From an uncultured Oscillospiraceae bacterium (GTDB lineage Bacteria > Bacillota > Clostridia > Oscillospirales > Ruminococcaceae), in the NCBI GenBank assembly GCA_910588145.1, contig CAJUPO010000004.1, positions 1 to 64,000 of the forward strand: a stretch of 64,000 nt of DNA, read 5' to 3'. Made by a program: the position numbers and the translations under genes. Shown in pieces: positions 35,339 through 44,140 of this stretch. Each line of letters starts with the position of its first letter. The stretch's first letter is position 1. The notes under the pieces were generated by a model. It was not told the DNA's origin. It searched no databases and worked only from the letters and a program-made list of their open reading frames with translations.

Positions 35339-37003
35339 TTATTTTTGATTATCTTTTATACGGATTTCTTTTCGTTTAATTTTACCGCCGAGGGTTTTAG
35401 GAAGCTCATCCATATATTCAATTATTCTTGGATACTTATATGGAGCAGTAATCTTCTTTACATGATTTTGGAGCTCCTTGGTCAGCTCGTCACTTGGACT
35501 GTATCCCTTTGAAAGAACAACAGTTGCCTTAACCACCTGACCTCTTATAGGGTCGGGTGCAGATGTGATAGCACATTCGACAACAGCCGGATGTTCAAGC
35601 ATGGCGCTTTCAACTTCAAAAGGTCCGATACGGTATCCTGAACATTTAATAACATCATCGTTTCTTCCAATAAACCAATAATGCCCATCTTTATCACGAA
35701 CAGCCATATCGCCTGTATTATAATATTTTCCGCCAAGTGCAGTCTGCGTCATTTTTTCATTTTGATAGTATCCGGTAAATAAGCCCACTGGCGGGTTTTC
35801 TTTAACGCCTGAAACAACGATGGTTCCTTCTTCACCAGGCTTTACGGGATTCCCGTCATCATCTAAAAGTTCGATATTATAAAGCGGTGCAGGTTTACCA
35901 GTGGAACCAGCAGAAGGTTCAAACCATTTAAAGTTTGCTATCAGAACTGTTCCCTCTGTTTGTCCAAAACCTTCACGAAGTTTTAATCCAGTAAGCTTGT
36001 ACCAGTCATTAAATACCTGAGGGTTAAGCGGTTCGCCGGCAATACAGCAATTTTCTATATGAGACAGATCAAATTGTTTTACATCTTCCTGAAGCATAAA
36101 GCGAAACATTGTTGGAGGAGCGCAGAATGTTGTTATCTTATATTCAGTTATTTTTTTCAAAAGATTCAGCGGAATGAATTTATCCATATCATAAGCGAAC
36201 ACAACGGCGCCGCATATCCACTGACCATAGATTTTTCCCCATCCAAACTTAGCCCATCCGGAATCTGATACGCTCATATGCAGTTTATTTTCCTGCACCT
36301 GCTGCCAGTATTTTGCTGTAACAATATGTCCCAAAGGATGAGCAAAATTATGCTGAACCATTTTAGGCATTCCTGTTGTGCCTGAAGTGAAATAAATGAG
36401 CATTATATCATCCCATTTATTTGCTTCATTGCCTGACGGACGTTCAAAAACCTCTGAAAAGAGTTCGATCTTTTCTTCATAAAATTCCCATCCGTCACAA
36501 GGTTTGTCTACTATAATTTTTGTTTTAAGGGACTCAATATCAGCAGCGGCTGCATTAACCTGATCAATTACAAATTGATCATTAACACAAACAATTGCGG
36601 AAATTTCAGCGGCGTTTCCTCTGTAAACGATATCTTTGCGTGTAAGCTGAAGAGAACCTGGGATGAGAATTGCTCCTATTTTGTGCAATGCAACTGCACA
36701 TATCCAGTATTCCCAGCGGCGGCGCAGAATCAGCATAACAACTGAACCTTTTTTTATTCCTATACTTTTGAAGTAATTCGCTGTTTTTGCTGAGAGTCTG
36801 GAAATATCAGCAAAAGTAAAAATTTTTTCCTCATTATGATCATTGCACCATACAAGAGCCTTTTTATCAGGTTCCTGTTTTGCCCATTCGTCAACAATAT
36901 CAAAACCAAAATTAAAATTATCAGGCACATTTACCTTATAATTTTTCTTGAAGTCTTCGTAGTTTTCAAAATCAATGCGTGGCAAGTATCTGTCTAATAA
37001 CAT
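35339..37003 (-). CDS. AMP-forming acyl-CoA synthetase (acetyl/medium-chain type)
   Basis: Adenylate-forming ligase that activates a carboxylic acid to its CoA thioester. 554 residues. LIYFTSGTTGMPKMVQHNF is the P-loop, GFGQTEGT is motif A5, YYNTGDMAVRDKDGHYWFIGR holds the hinge Asp, and KIKRKEI the C-terminal catalytic Lys. It resembles medium-chain/acetyl-CoA synthetase-like enzymes; substrate unknown. The frame opens with TTG at 37027 lacking a ribosome site; the ATG at 37003 has a weak GGGATGAG and is preferred. A small hairpin (37033-37052) lies in the gap after purD. It sits between purD and uvrC, unrelated to either. Confidence 0.85.
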   Translation of the reverse strand: MLLDRYLPRIDFENYEDFKKNYKVNVPDNFNFGFDIVDEWAKQEPDKKALVWCNDHNEEKIFTFADISRLSAKTANYFKSIGIKKGSVVMLILRRRWEYWICAVALHKIGAILIPGSLQLTRKDIVYRGNAAEISAIVCVNDQFVIDQVNAAAADIESLKTKIIVDKPCDGWEFYEEKIELFSEVFERPSGNEANKWDDIMLIYFTSGTTGMPKMVQHNFAHPLGHIVTAKYWQQVQENKLHMSVSDSGWAKFGWGKIYGQWICGAVVFAYDMDKFIPLNLLKKITEYKITTFCAPPTMFRFMLQEDVKQFDLSHIENCCIAGEPLNPQVFNDWYKLTGLKLREGFGQTEGTVLIANFKWFEPSAGSTGKPAPLYNIELLDDDGNPVKPGEEGTIVVSGVKENPPVGLFTGYYQNEKMTQTALGGKYYNTGDMAVRDKDGHYWFIGRNDDVIKCSGYRIGPFEVESAMLEHPAVVECAITSAPDPIRGQVVKATVVLSKGYSPSDELTKELQNHVKKITAPYKYPRIIEYMDELPKTLGGKIKRKEIRIKDNQK

Positions 37004-37069
37004 TATAAACTCATCCCAAACTTTCAAATTTTAAGCAGTATTCAATCTGCTTTCATAAGCTTTTAATCC

Positions 37070-38350
37070 TTATGCTTTATATGCTAAAGCCCTTTGACCG
37101 ATATCATTTCTATAATGCATTTTGTCAAAATTAATTTGTTTAACAGCAGAATATGCCTTATCAAGAGCATTTTTAAGCTCAGCAGCAGTTGCTGTCACTC
37201 CCAGTACACGTCCTCCTGATGTTTTAAAGCAGCCGTCTTCATATTTAGTACCTGCATGATAAACGATATAATCGTCAAGCTGACCTTTTTCGTTAAGGCC
37301 ATCAATTACAATTCCAGTATCATATTTTATAGGATACCCCCCGCTTGCTATTACAATACAAGCAGCTGATTCATTTTTCCATTCAATATTCAGTTCACTA
37401 AGATTTTCATTTATAACAGCATCAAATATATCGACAAGATCTGTTTTAAGAAGCGGTAATACTACCTGAGTTTCAGGATCACCAAAACGGCAATTATATT
37501 CAATAACCTTTGGACCATCAGGTGTAAGCATTAATCCAAAGTAAAGACAGCCCTTAAATTTTCTGTTTTCTGTTGCCATAGCCTCAATTGTAGGAATAAA
37601 TATTTCATTCATACATTGTTCAGCTACATTTTCAGTATAATACGGATTCGGAGCAACAGTTCCCATACCGCCGGTATTAGGTCCCTGGTCATTATCATTT
37701 ATTCTTTTATGATCCATAGATGAAACCATTGGCTTTATTGTTTTTCCATCTGTAAAGCAAAGAACTGATACTTCTGGACCAGTTAAAAATTCTTCAACAA
37801 CAACATTTAAACCGCTGTTTCCAAAAATTTTATCTTCCATAATGGAATTTACAGCGTCTTCAGCCTCTTTTAAATTCTGAGCAATAATAACGCCTTTTCC
37901 TAAAGCAAGTCCGTCAGCCTTTATAACTGTAGGAAATTTGTTTTCCTTTTTGATAAAACTAATGGCTTCAGAAGAATTATCAAAAACCTGATATCCAGCA
38001 GTTGGAATATTATATTTTAGCATAAGATTTTTTGAAAATACCTTACTGCCTTCAATGATAGCTGCCGCCTTATCCGGACCGAATGCCGGAAATCCTGCTT
38101 CATTCAAAGCGTCAACCATTCCCATTACAAGAGGATCATCAGGTGCAACTACAACCATATCTGCTGAAATCTTTTTAGCTGTTTCAACTACACCTTCAAT
38201 ATCAGTTGCTTTAACTGTAAAGCATTCTGCATATTTTGATATTCCTCCGTTACCGGGAGTGCAGTAAAGCTTATCAACTTTACTGCTTTCTGCCAGCTTC
38301 ATGATTATTGCATGTTCACGGCCGCCTCCGCCTACTACAAGAATATTCAT
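37070..38350 (-). CDS. purD: Phosphoribosylamine-glycine ligase
   Basis: Second step of purine synthesis: joins glycine to phosphoribosylamine with ATP. 426 residues, an ATP-grasp enzyme. MNILVVGGGGREHAIIMKL at the N-terminus, PTVIKADGLALGKGVIIA in the ATP-binding lid, NTGGMGTVAPNPY (signature) and EYNCRFGDPETQVVLPLL (metal-binding). GAAGGAG precedes the ATG. It is separated from the transformylase gene by a lipoprotein gene. Confidence 0.96.
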   Translation of the reverse strand: MNILVVGGGGREHAIIMKLAESSKVDKLYCTPGNGGISKYAECFTVKATDIEGVVETAKKISADMVVVAPDDPLVMGMVDALNEAGFPAFGPDKAAAIIEGSKVFSKNLMLKYNIPTAGYQVFDNSSEAISFIKKENKFPTVIKADGLALGKGVIIAQNLKEAEDAVNSIMEDKIFGNSGLNVVVEEFLTGPEVSVLCFTDGKTIKPMVSSMDHKRINDNDQGPNTGGMGTVAPNPYYTENVAEQCMNEIFIPTIEAMATENRKFKGCLYFGLMLTPDGPKVIEYNCRFGDPETQVVLPLLKTDLVDIFDAVINENLSELNIEWKNESAACIVIASGGYPIKYDTGIVIDGLNEKGQLDDYIVYHAGTKYEDGCFKTSGGRVLGVTATAAELKNALDKAYSAVKQINFDKMHYRNDIGQRALAYKA

Positions 38351-38372
38351 ACATTTTCTCCTTCAGTACTTA

Positions 38373-39041
38373 TTAGACAAATTCAAATGAGGCAAGTACT
38401 TTGTCAATTTCACCAATCATCTCATCGTAAATAGATTCAACCGCAGTAGAATTTATTGCAAAAATTTTTTCACCATCAGAGATAAGCGTTTGTCTCATAA
38501 TAAGCTTAATTCCAAGGCTTTCCATTTCCATCATTATTTCCTGCGCATCATTTCCATTAAATTTAACTGATTCAGTACTTAAAACTTTATACCCATAGCT
38601 TTCATATGTTGAAACCATCTGGTCAACCATATCTTCAGGAGTAATTGCATAATCGATTGTCTGAATGCCAAAGCATGTTGCAGCTTCATTTTCATCTTCA
38701 ATATCAGTATAGTTAAAAGTACAATCAAGAACATCACCGGCAGATTCATTAAGAGTCCATTTTTCATTGATTTCCACTTTATAGTCTTCAGTTTCATATA
38801 CATTTCCCTGAAGTCCGGATTGAATTTCAGATGTTGAATCTAAATCACTTGAATCATCGTCACTGCTTTCATCTTCTGTTTCTTCGCTGGACTCATCGTC
38901 ACTGCTCTCATCCTTGGAATCACTGTCAACTGCAGAAGCGGATGAAGAATCTGCTGAGGACTTATCCTTATCTGATTTATCGCAGCCTGCAAGACTGAGA
39001 AGCATTGTAGCTGCCATTAGCGCACATAATAATTTTTTCAT
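38373..39041 (-). CDS. Putative lipoprotein with acidic Ser/Asp linker
   Basis: 222 residues. The signal peptide ends in the lipobox LAGC with the lipidated Cys at residue 20. Residues about 21-80 are almost only Ser, Asp, Glu and Lys. A folded domain follows (about 80-222) with an N-terminal YKVEINEKWTL and a Tyr/Asp/Glu-rich strand pattern. I do not recognise the domain. It would be anchored to the outer face of the membrane by Lgt (gene at 964). It is embedded in the purine operon, 17 nt after the transformylase and 22 nt before purD, with its own AAAGGAG. Confidence 0.78.
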   Translation of the reverse strand: MKKLLCALMAATMLLSLAGCDKSDKDKSSADSSSASAVDSDSKDESSDDESSEETEDESSDDDSSDLDSTSEIQSGLQGNVYETEDYKVEINEKWTLNESAGDVLDCTFNYTDIEDENEAATCFGIQTIDYAITPEDMVDQMVSTYESYGYKVLSTESVKFNGNDAQEIMMEMESLGIKLIMRQTLISDGEKIFAINSTAVESIYDEMIGEIDKVLASFEFV

Positions 39042-39058
39042 TTTAATATCTCCTTTAA

Positions 39059-40237
39059 TTAATGATGGAATAATCTGATGCCTGTAAATGCCATAGCCAT
39101 ATTATACTTGTTGCATGTACTTATAACATGGTCATCTCTGATGGAGCCGCCTGGTTCAGCTATATATGAAACACCACTCTTTTTAGCTCTTTCAATATTG
39201 TCACCGAATGGGAAAAATGCGTCAGATCCCAGACAAACATCAGTATTCTTTGCGAGCCATTCCTTTTGTTCTTCTTTGGTAAATATCGGTGGTTTTTCCT
39301 TGAAAATATTCTGCCATGCTCCATCGGCAAGAACGTCCATATATTCATCTGAAATATATATGTCAATTGCGTTGTCACGGTCCGGACGACGGATTCCGTC
39401 TACAAACTTAAGATTAAGAACCTGAGGTGCCTGACGAAGCCACCAAATATCAGCCTTATTTCCAGCAAGTCTTGTACAGTGAATTCTTGACTGCTGACCT
39501 GCACCAATACCAATTGCCTGACCGTCCTTAACATAGCAAACAGAATTTGACTGTGTATATTTTAATGTTATAAGAGAAATTATAAGGTCACGTTTTTTAT
39601 CTTCCGGAATATCCTTATTTTCTGTTACAATATTTTCAAGCATATCATTATCTATCAAGAGATTATTTCTTCCCTGTTCAAATGTAACGCCAAAAACCTG
39701 TTTCCTTTCAATATCTTCCGGTATATAATCTGGATTAATCTTTATAACGTTGTAGGTACCTTTTCTCTTTGATTTGAGTATCTCAAGTGCTTCAGGAGTA
39801 TAATCCGGAGCAATTATTCCGTCTGAAACTTCCCTTTGCAGCATTATTGCTGTATCTTTATCACATGTATCAGACAAAGCAACAAAATCACCGTAAGAGG
39901 ACATTCTGTCAGCGCCTCTTGCCCTTGCATATGCGCAAGCCATTGGGGACAATTCGCCTAAGTCATCTACAAAATATATTTTCTTTAGAGTATCTGAAAG
40001 AGGAAGTCCTACTGCGGCACCTGCCGGTGAAACGTGCTTAAATGATGTAGCAGCACAAAGTCCAGTTGACGCCTTGAGTTCTCTTACAAGCTGCCAGCCG
40101 TTAAAAGCGTCAAGAAGATTTATATAACCCGGGTTTCCGTTTAAAATTTCTATTGGAAGTTCTCCGCTTTCCATAAATATTCTTGAAGGTTTTTGATTTG
40201 GATTACAGCCGTACTTTAAAGACATTTCAGTTGACAT
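39059..40237 (-). CDS. Stand-alone AICAR transformylase (PurH C-domain only)
   Basis: Transfers a formyl group from 10-formyl-THF to AICAR, giving FAICAR. 392 residues that match only the transformylase domain of the usual bifunctional PurH: MSLKYGCNPNQKPSRIF, SFKHVSPAGAAVGLPLS (catalytic Lys-His) and the late SDAFFPFGDNIERAKKSGV. The MGS-like IMP cyclohydrolase domain that forms the N-terminal part of PurH is absent. Ring closure is presumably done by the PurO-type protein encoded 14 nt upstream. GGAGG lies 9 nt before the ATG. Confidence 0.9.
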   Translation of the reverse strand: MSTEMSLKYGCNPNQKPSRIFMESGELPIEILNGNPGYINLLDAFNGWQLVRELKASTGLCAATSFKHVSPAGAAVGLPLSDTLKKIYFVDDLGELSPMACAYARARGADRMSSYGDFVALSDTCDKDTAIMLQREVSDGIIAPDYTPEALEILKSKRKGTYNVIKINPDYIPEDIERKQVFGVTFEQGRNNLLIDNDMLENIVTENKDIPEDKKRDLIISLITLKYTQSNSVCYVKDGQAIGIGAGQQSRIHCTRLAGNKADIWWLRQAPQVLNLKFVDGIRRPDRDNAIDIYISDEYMDVLADGAWQNIFKEKPPIFTKEEQKEWLAKNTDVCLGSDAFFPFGDNIERAKKSGVSYIAEPGGSIRDDHVISTCNKYNMAMAFTGIRLFHH

Positions 40238-40251
40238 CTTAGAAGTCCTCC

Positions 40252-40965
40252 TTAATTTTTATTATAAATTTTAGACATATATGTACCGTCAGATAAATTA
40301 ATATATCTTACAAACAAAGAAACCTTATTATTTTCATTTAGACTATTCCAAAGAGAATTGCCAAATTCATTGATATCATCCGGAACTGAAATTAATTTTG
40401 GTTCTCCCTCAAAGCTTGGAAGCGGATTTCCATCACCCATATAAGTATGAATAAAGTGACCTTCACCATTGATAGGATTACTATATGAATAAGTAAATCT
40501 GCTGCATGAATCAGGATTGCCATCAGCACTTTTCAGTATTGACATTGAATAATTATAAATTTTGTCAGGTTCGATCTCCATTATACATGAAATTCTTGGT
40601 GTATAGTTTGGAGCATCCGGTTCAAATTCTCTGGTTCTGAGAGACTGCTCAAAAGTTTTTCCCTCTTTCATTAAGTCATAAATAGTATCTGTCTGGTCGC
40701 CGTTAGTAACGATAGTTTTATTTTCAAGTACTCTTACAGGAGAATAAATAATAAGACTTGGATCTGAAAGCTTTGCAGGATCAAATGCCTGTGTTCTAAT
40801 ACCTTCCCCATCTTCAACAAAAACTCTGTTACGGCTATTTTCACTGCGTCCCATTATGAAATAAGCAGTAACAGCATATTTGCCATTAGCAGATTTGCCT
40901 GCAATAATACCTCTTCCTGGATATGAATTACTTTCGAGTTCACTGTATATGTCAATTTTTTTCAT
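40252..40965 (-). CDS. purO: IMP cyclohydrolase, PurO type
   Basis: Final step of IMP synthesis: closes FAICAR. 237 residues of the archaeal-type IMP cyclohydrolase family, unrelated to PurH. Landmarks are SNSYPGRGIIAGKSANGKYAVTAYFIMGRSENSRNR near the N-terminus (about 12-45) and an internal TNGDQTDTIYD. It stands directly before the stand-alone transformylase, so the two replace PurH. Assignment is by recalled similarity plus context. AGGAGG precedes the ATG. Confidence 0.85.
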   Translation of the reverse strand: MKKIDIYSELESNSYPGRGIIAGKSANGKYAVTAYFIMGRSENSRNRVFVEDGEGIRTQAFDPAKLSDPSLIIYSPVRVLENKTIVTNGDQTDTIYDLMKEGKTFEQSLRTREFEPDAPNYTPRISCIMEIEPDKIYNYSMSILKSADGNPDSCSRFTYSYSNPINGEGHFIHTYMGDGNPLPSFEGEPKLISVPDDINEFGNSLWNSLNENNKVSLFVRYINLSDGTYMSKIYNKN

Positions 40966-40974
40966 CTGGACCTC

Positions 40975-41622
40975 CTAATCTTTGATTACAAACGCTTTGC
41001 CGCCGGATATTTTTATCTTGTCACTGCAAAACAGAGCAACAGCTTCAGGAAGTATTTTCCATTCGGCTTGTTCCATTATTCGCTTTTGCAATGTTTCCGG
41101 AGTATCATTATTTTTCACTTCAACTGGTTTCTGCAATATTATTGCACCTGCGTCAGCTTCTTCATTCACAAAATGCACTGTTGCACCGCTGATCTTTACT
41201 CCATATGAGAGAGCGGCTTCATGGACCTTTAATCCGTAATATCCGTTTCCGCAAAAAGATGGAATAAGCGCCGGATGTACATTTATAATTTTATACGGAT
41301 AAGCTTTTACTACATCTTCACTCAGGATAGTCATAAAACCTGCAAGTACAATTAAATCTGCTTGTTCCTCTTTAAGCGCCTCAAGTATAGCATTACTATA
41401 GTTTATAGTATCGCTGTATTCTTTTCGTGAAATTACTCTTGATGGAATTCCATGTTTTTCGGCTCTTTCCAGAGCAAAAGCGCCGGGCTTAGAGGAAATA
41501 ACGCAGGATATCATTCCATCCTTAATCTCTCCTCTTTCCTGAGCGTCAATAAGCGCCTGAAGGTTTGTTCCCCCGCCGGAAACAAGTACAACAATATTTT
41601 TTAATTGATGAGTTAAACTCAT
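40975..41622 (-). CDS. purN: Phosphoribosylglycinamide formyltransferase
   Basis: 10-formyl-THF-dependent GAR transformylase. 215 residues. VLVSGGGTNLQALID is the phosphate-binding start, LAGFMTILS and INVHPALIPSF carry the catalytic Asn-His, and SGATVHFVNEEADAGAIILQKPV the catalytic Asp. FolD in this window supplies its cofactor. GGAGG lies before the ATG; its stop is 10 nt from purO. Confidence 0.96.
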   Translation of the reverse strand: MSLTHQLKNIVVLVSGGGTNLQALIDAQERGEIKDGMISCVISSKPGAFALERAEKHGIPSRVISRKEYSDTINYSNAILEALKEEQADLIVLAGFMTILSEDVVKAYPYKIINVHPALIPSFCGNGYYGLKVHEAALSYGVKISGATVHFVNEEADAGAIILQKPVEVKNNDTPETLQKRIMEQAEWKILPEAVALFCSDKIKISGGKAFVIKD

Positions 41623-41654
41623 ATTTAACCTCCGTTAAGCAGAAAATTTAATTA

Positions 41655-42689
41655 TCAGCTGATAATTACTCCTTCATCACCCTCAGTAAGCTCACCTAAA
41701 ACATATGCCTCAGCACCGGATGCGTTAAGAACTTCCACTGCTTTATCAGCATCATTTTTGTCAACTGAAACAATCATTCCAACACCCATATTAAATGTAT
41801 TGAACATATCACGTTCAGGAATATTACCTGTTCTTGCAATTAGATCAAAAATAGGAAGAACTTCTACTGCATTTCTTTCAATCTTTGCAGTGATTCCGCT
41901 TGGAAGTGAACGAGGAATATTTTCATAGAATCCGCCGCCTGTTATATGAGATATTGCCTTGACGTTAACTTGTTCAAGGAGTTCCAAAACAGGTTTAACA
42001 TAAATCTTAGTAGGAGTTAGCAAGCATTCACCCAGAGTTGTTCCAAGATCAGAAAAATGTCTTGCAAGTGTTTGTTCATTAACTGTAAACACTTTTCTAA
42101 TGAGTGAAAATCCATTTGAATGCACACCGCTTGATTTTATAGCGATAAGAACGTCACCGGACTTCTGTTCATCAGGCTTGAGAATTTTTTCCTTATCAAC
42201 AACACCAACTGAAAATCCGGCTACATCGTACTCATCAACCGGATAAAAACCAGGCATTTCAGCTGTTTCACCGCCGATAAGCGCGCATCCGGACTGAACA
42301 CAGCCGTCAGCTATACCAGATACAATTTCAGCTACCTTTTCAGGATAATTTTTTCCTACTGCAATGTAATCAAGGAAAAACTGAGGTTTTGCTCCGCAGC
42401 AAATTATATCGTTAACGCACATAGCAACGCAATCAATACCTATAGTATTGTGCTTGTCCATAAGAAAAGCAATTTTAAGCTTAGTGCCTACTCCGTCTGT
42501 TCCTGAAACAAAAACCGGTTTCTTTATGCCTGTAAGATCAGGCTCAAATAGTCCGCCGAATCCTCCGATTCCGGAAAGAACTCCGCTTGTTACTGTTCTT
42601 GCAACATGAACTTTCATAAGCTCTACAGCCTTATATCCAGCGGTAACATCAACGCCCGCTTTTTTATAGCTTTCAGAATAGCTCTTCAT
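41655..42689 (-). CDS. purM: Phosphoribosylformylglycinamidine cyclo-ligase
   Basis: AIR synthetase; closes the imidazole ring with ATP. 344 residues. [16 protein letters not shown] (ATP/substrate loop), [27 protein letters not shown] (dimer core), [12 protein letters not shown] (signature), [13 protein letters not shown]. Usual length. AGGA precedes the ATG. Confidence 0.97.
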   Translation of the reverse strand: MKSYSESYKKAGVDVTAGYKAVELMKVHVARTVTSGVLSGIGGFGGLFEPDLTGIKKPVFVSGTDGVGTKLKIAFLMDKHNTIGIDCVAMCVNDIICCGAKPQFFLDYIAVGKNYPEKVAEIVSGIADGCVQSGCALIGGETAEMPGFYPVDEYDVAGFSVGVVDKEKILKPDEQKSGDVLIAIKSSGVHSNGFSLIRKVFTVNEQTLARHFSDLGTTLGECLLTPTKIYVKPVLELLEQVNVKAISHITGGGFYENIPRSLPSGITAKIERNAVEVLPIFDLIARTGNIPERDMFNTFNMGVGMIVSVDKNDADKAVEVLNASGAEAYVLGELTEGDEGVIIS

Positions 42690-42715
42690 TAAATTAATCC
42701 TCCAAAATAATACTA

Positions 42716-44134
42716 CTATTCGCCGATTTTTCTTTCAAATTTATCCTTTGGCATTTCCTTTGGAACTTTAACTGGATATTCTCCTGTAAAGCATCCGACG
42801 CAAAAATCACAGTTTGCTCCCTCTGCAATTTTCTTGACGCCTTCTACGCTCAGATATCCAAGTGTGTCAGCTCCTATTTTTTTTGCTATTTCATCAACCG
42901 GCAGTTTACATGCAATAAGATTTTCCTTACTGTCTATATCGGTACCAAAGTAACATGGATTTGTAAAAGGCGGGCTTGAAATTCTCATATGAACTTCTTT
43001 TGCACCGGCTTCTCTTATCAGATTAACAATTCTTGCACTGGTTGTACCCCTTACAATACTATCGTCAATAAGAACTACTTTTTTTCCTTTTACAACGTCT
43101 TTTAAAACATTAAGCTTTATTTTGACTGCATTTGTACGCTGTGCCTGAGTTGGCTGAATGAAAGTTCTGCCTACATATCTATTTTTTATAAATCCCACTC
43201 CATACGGAATTCCTGACGCTTTAGAAAAACCCAATGCCGCATCAAGTCCGCTGTCAGGAACACCGACAACAACATCAGCTTCAACCGGATGTTCTTCCCA
43301 TAAAATTTTTCCGGCATTAAGTCGAGCCTGATGTACACAAGCTCCTTCTATTACAGAATCCGGACGGGCAAAATAAACATATTCGAAAACACACATGGAA
43401 GTTTTCCCCCCACAATGTGTTTTTATAGAATGAACATCACCGTCAACAACTATAATTTCACCAGGTTCTACGTCCCTGATAAACTTAGCGCCTATACTGT
43501 CAAGTGCACAGGTTTCTGAAGCAAAAACCACGGCGCCGTTTGGAGTTTCACCCATACACAGGGGTCTGAAGCCGTTTGGATCACGTGCTGCAATTAGTTT
43601 TGTAGGCGACATTATTACAAGTGAATATGCACCCTTAAATTTATACATAGCCTGTTCAACAGCTTTTTCAATTGACGGCTGAAGAAGCCGCTGTTCAGTT
43701 ATTGCATAAGAAATAGCTTCAGTATCATTTGTATTATGAAAAATAGCTCCTTTAAGCTCATATTTTTCACGAAGCTCTCTTGCATTTATTAAATTTCCGT
43801 TATGAGCAATAGCCATTGGACCTTTAATATGCCTTACAACAAGCGGCTGAGCATTAGAACGATTTGAATTACCGGTTGTCGAATATCTAACATGTCCGAT
43901 AGAAATATTTCCTGTTCCGAGTTTATTAAGCTGTTCCTCATTAAACACCTCCGGAACAAGTCCTAAATCTTTATGATAAGAAAACAGACCCTTGTCATTG
44001 ACAACAATTCCGCAGCTCTCCTGGCCACGGTGCTGAAGTGCGTAAAGAGCAAAATATGTATCAGAAGCAATATCAGTAGTTTCTTTGCTGTAGATACCAA
44101 AGACTCCGCATTCTTCATGAATTCCCGTTTTCAA
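42716..44134 (-). CDS. purF: Amidophosphoribosyltransferase (active PurF)
   Basis: First committed step of purine synthesis: PRPP plus glutamine to phosphoribosylamine. 472 residues. An 8-residue propeptide would be cut to expose the nucleophile Cys9 ([10 protein letters not shown]). The glutaminase site is complete ([19 protein letters not shown]). The PRTase loop [17 protein letters not shown] is present. Cysteines in [16 protein letters not shown] and CDFCVGC match the iron-sulfur set of Bacillus PurF. Start is TTG at 44134 with AAGGGA upstream; no in-frame ATG fits. The gene begins 6 nt after its inactive-looking paralog. Confidence 0.95.
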   Translation of the reverse strand: MKTGIHEECGVFGIYSKETTDIASDTYFALYALQHRGQESCGIVVNDKGLFSYHKDLGLVPEVFNEEQLNKLGTGNISIGHVRYSTTGNSNRSNAQPLVVRHIKGPMAIAHNGNLINARELREKYELKGAIFHNTNDTEAISYAITEQRLLQPSIEKAVEQAMYKFKGAYSLVIMSPTKLIAARDPNGFRPLCMGETPNGAVVFASETCALDSIGAKFIRDVEPGEIIVVDGDVHSIKTHCGGKTSMCVFEYVYFARPDSVIEGACVHQARLNAGKILWEEHPVEADVVVGVPDSGLDAALGFSKASGIPYGVGFIKNRYVGRTFIQPTQAQRTNAVKIKLNVLKDVVKGKKVVLIDDSIVRGTTSARIVNLIREAGAKEVHMRISSPPFTNPCYFGTDIDSKENLIACKLPVDEIAKKIGADTLGYLSVEGVKKIAEGANCDFCVGCFTGEYPVKVPKEMPKDKFERKIGE

Positions 44135-44140
44135 ATGAAA

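Noticed and set aside
38840..38990. Low-complexity tract resembling a simple repeat
   Set aside because: It encodes the Ser/Asp/Glu linker of the lipoprotein; irregular and in frame.
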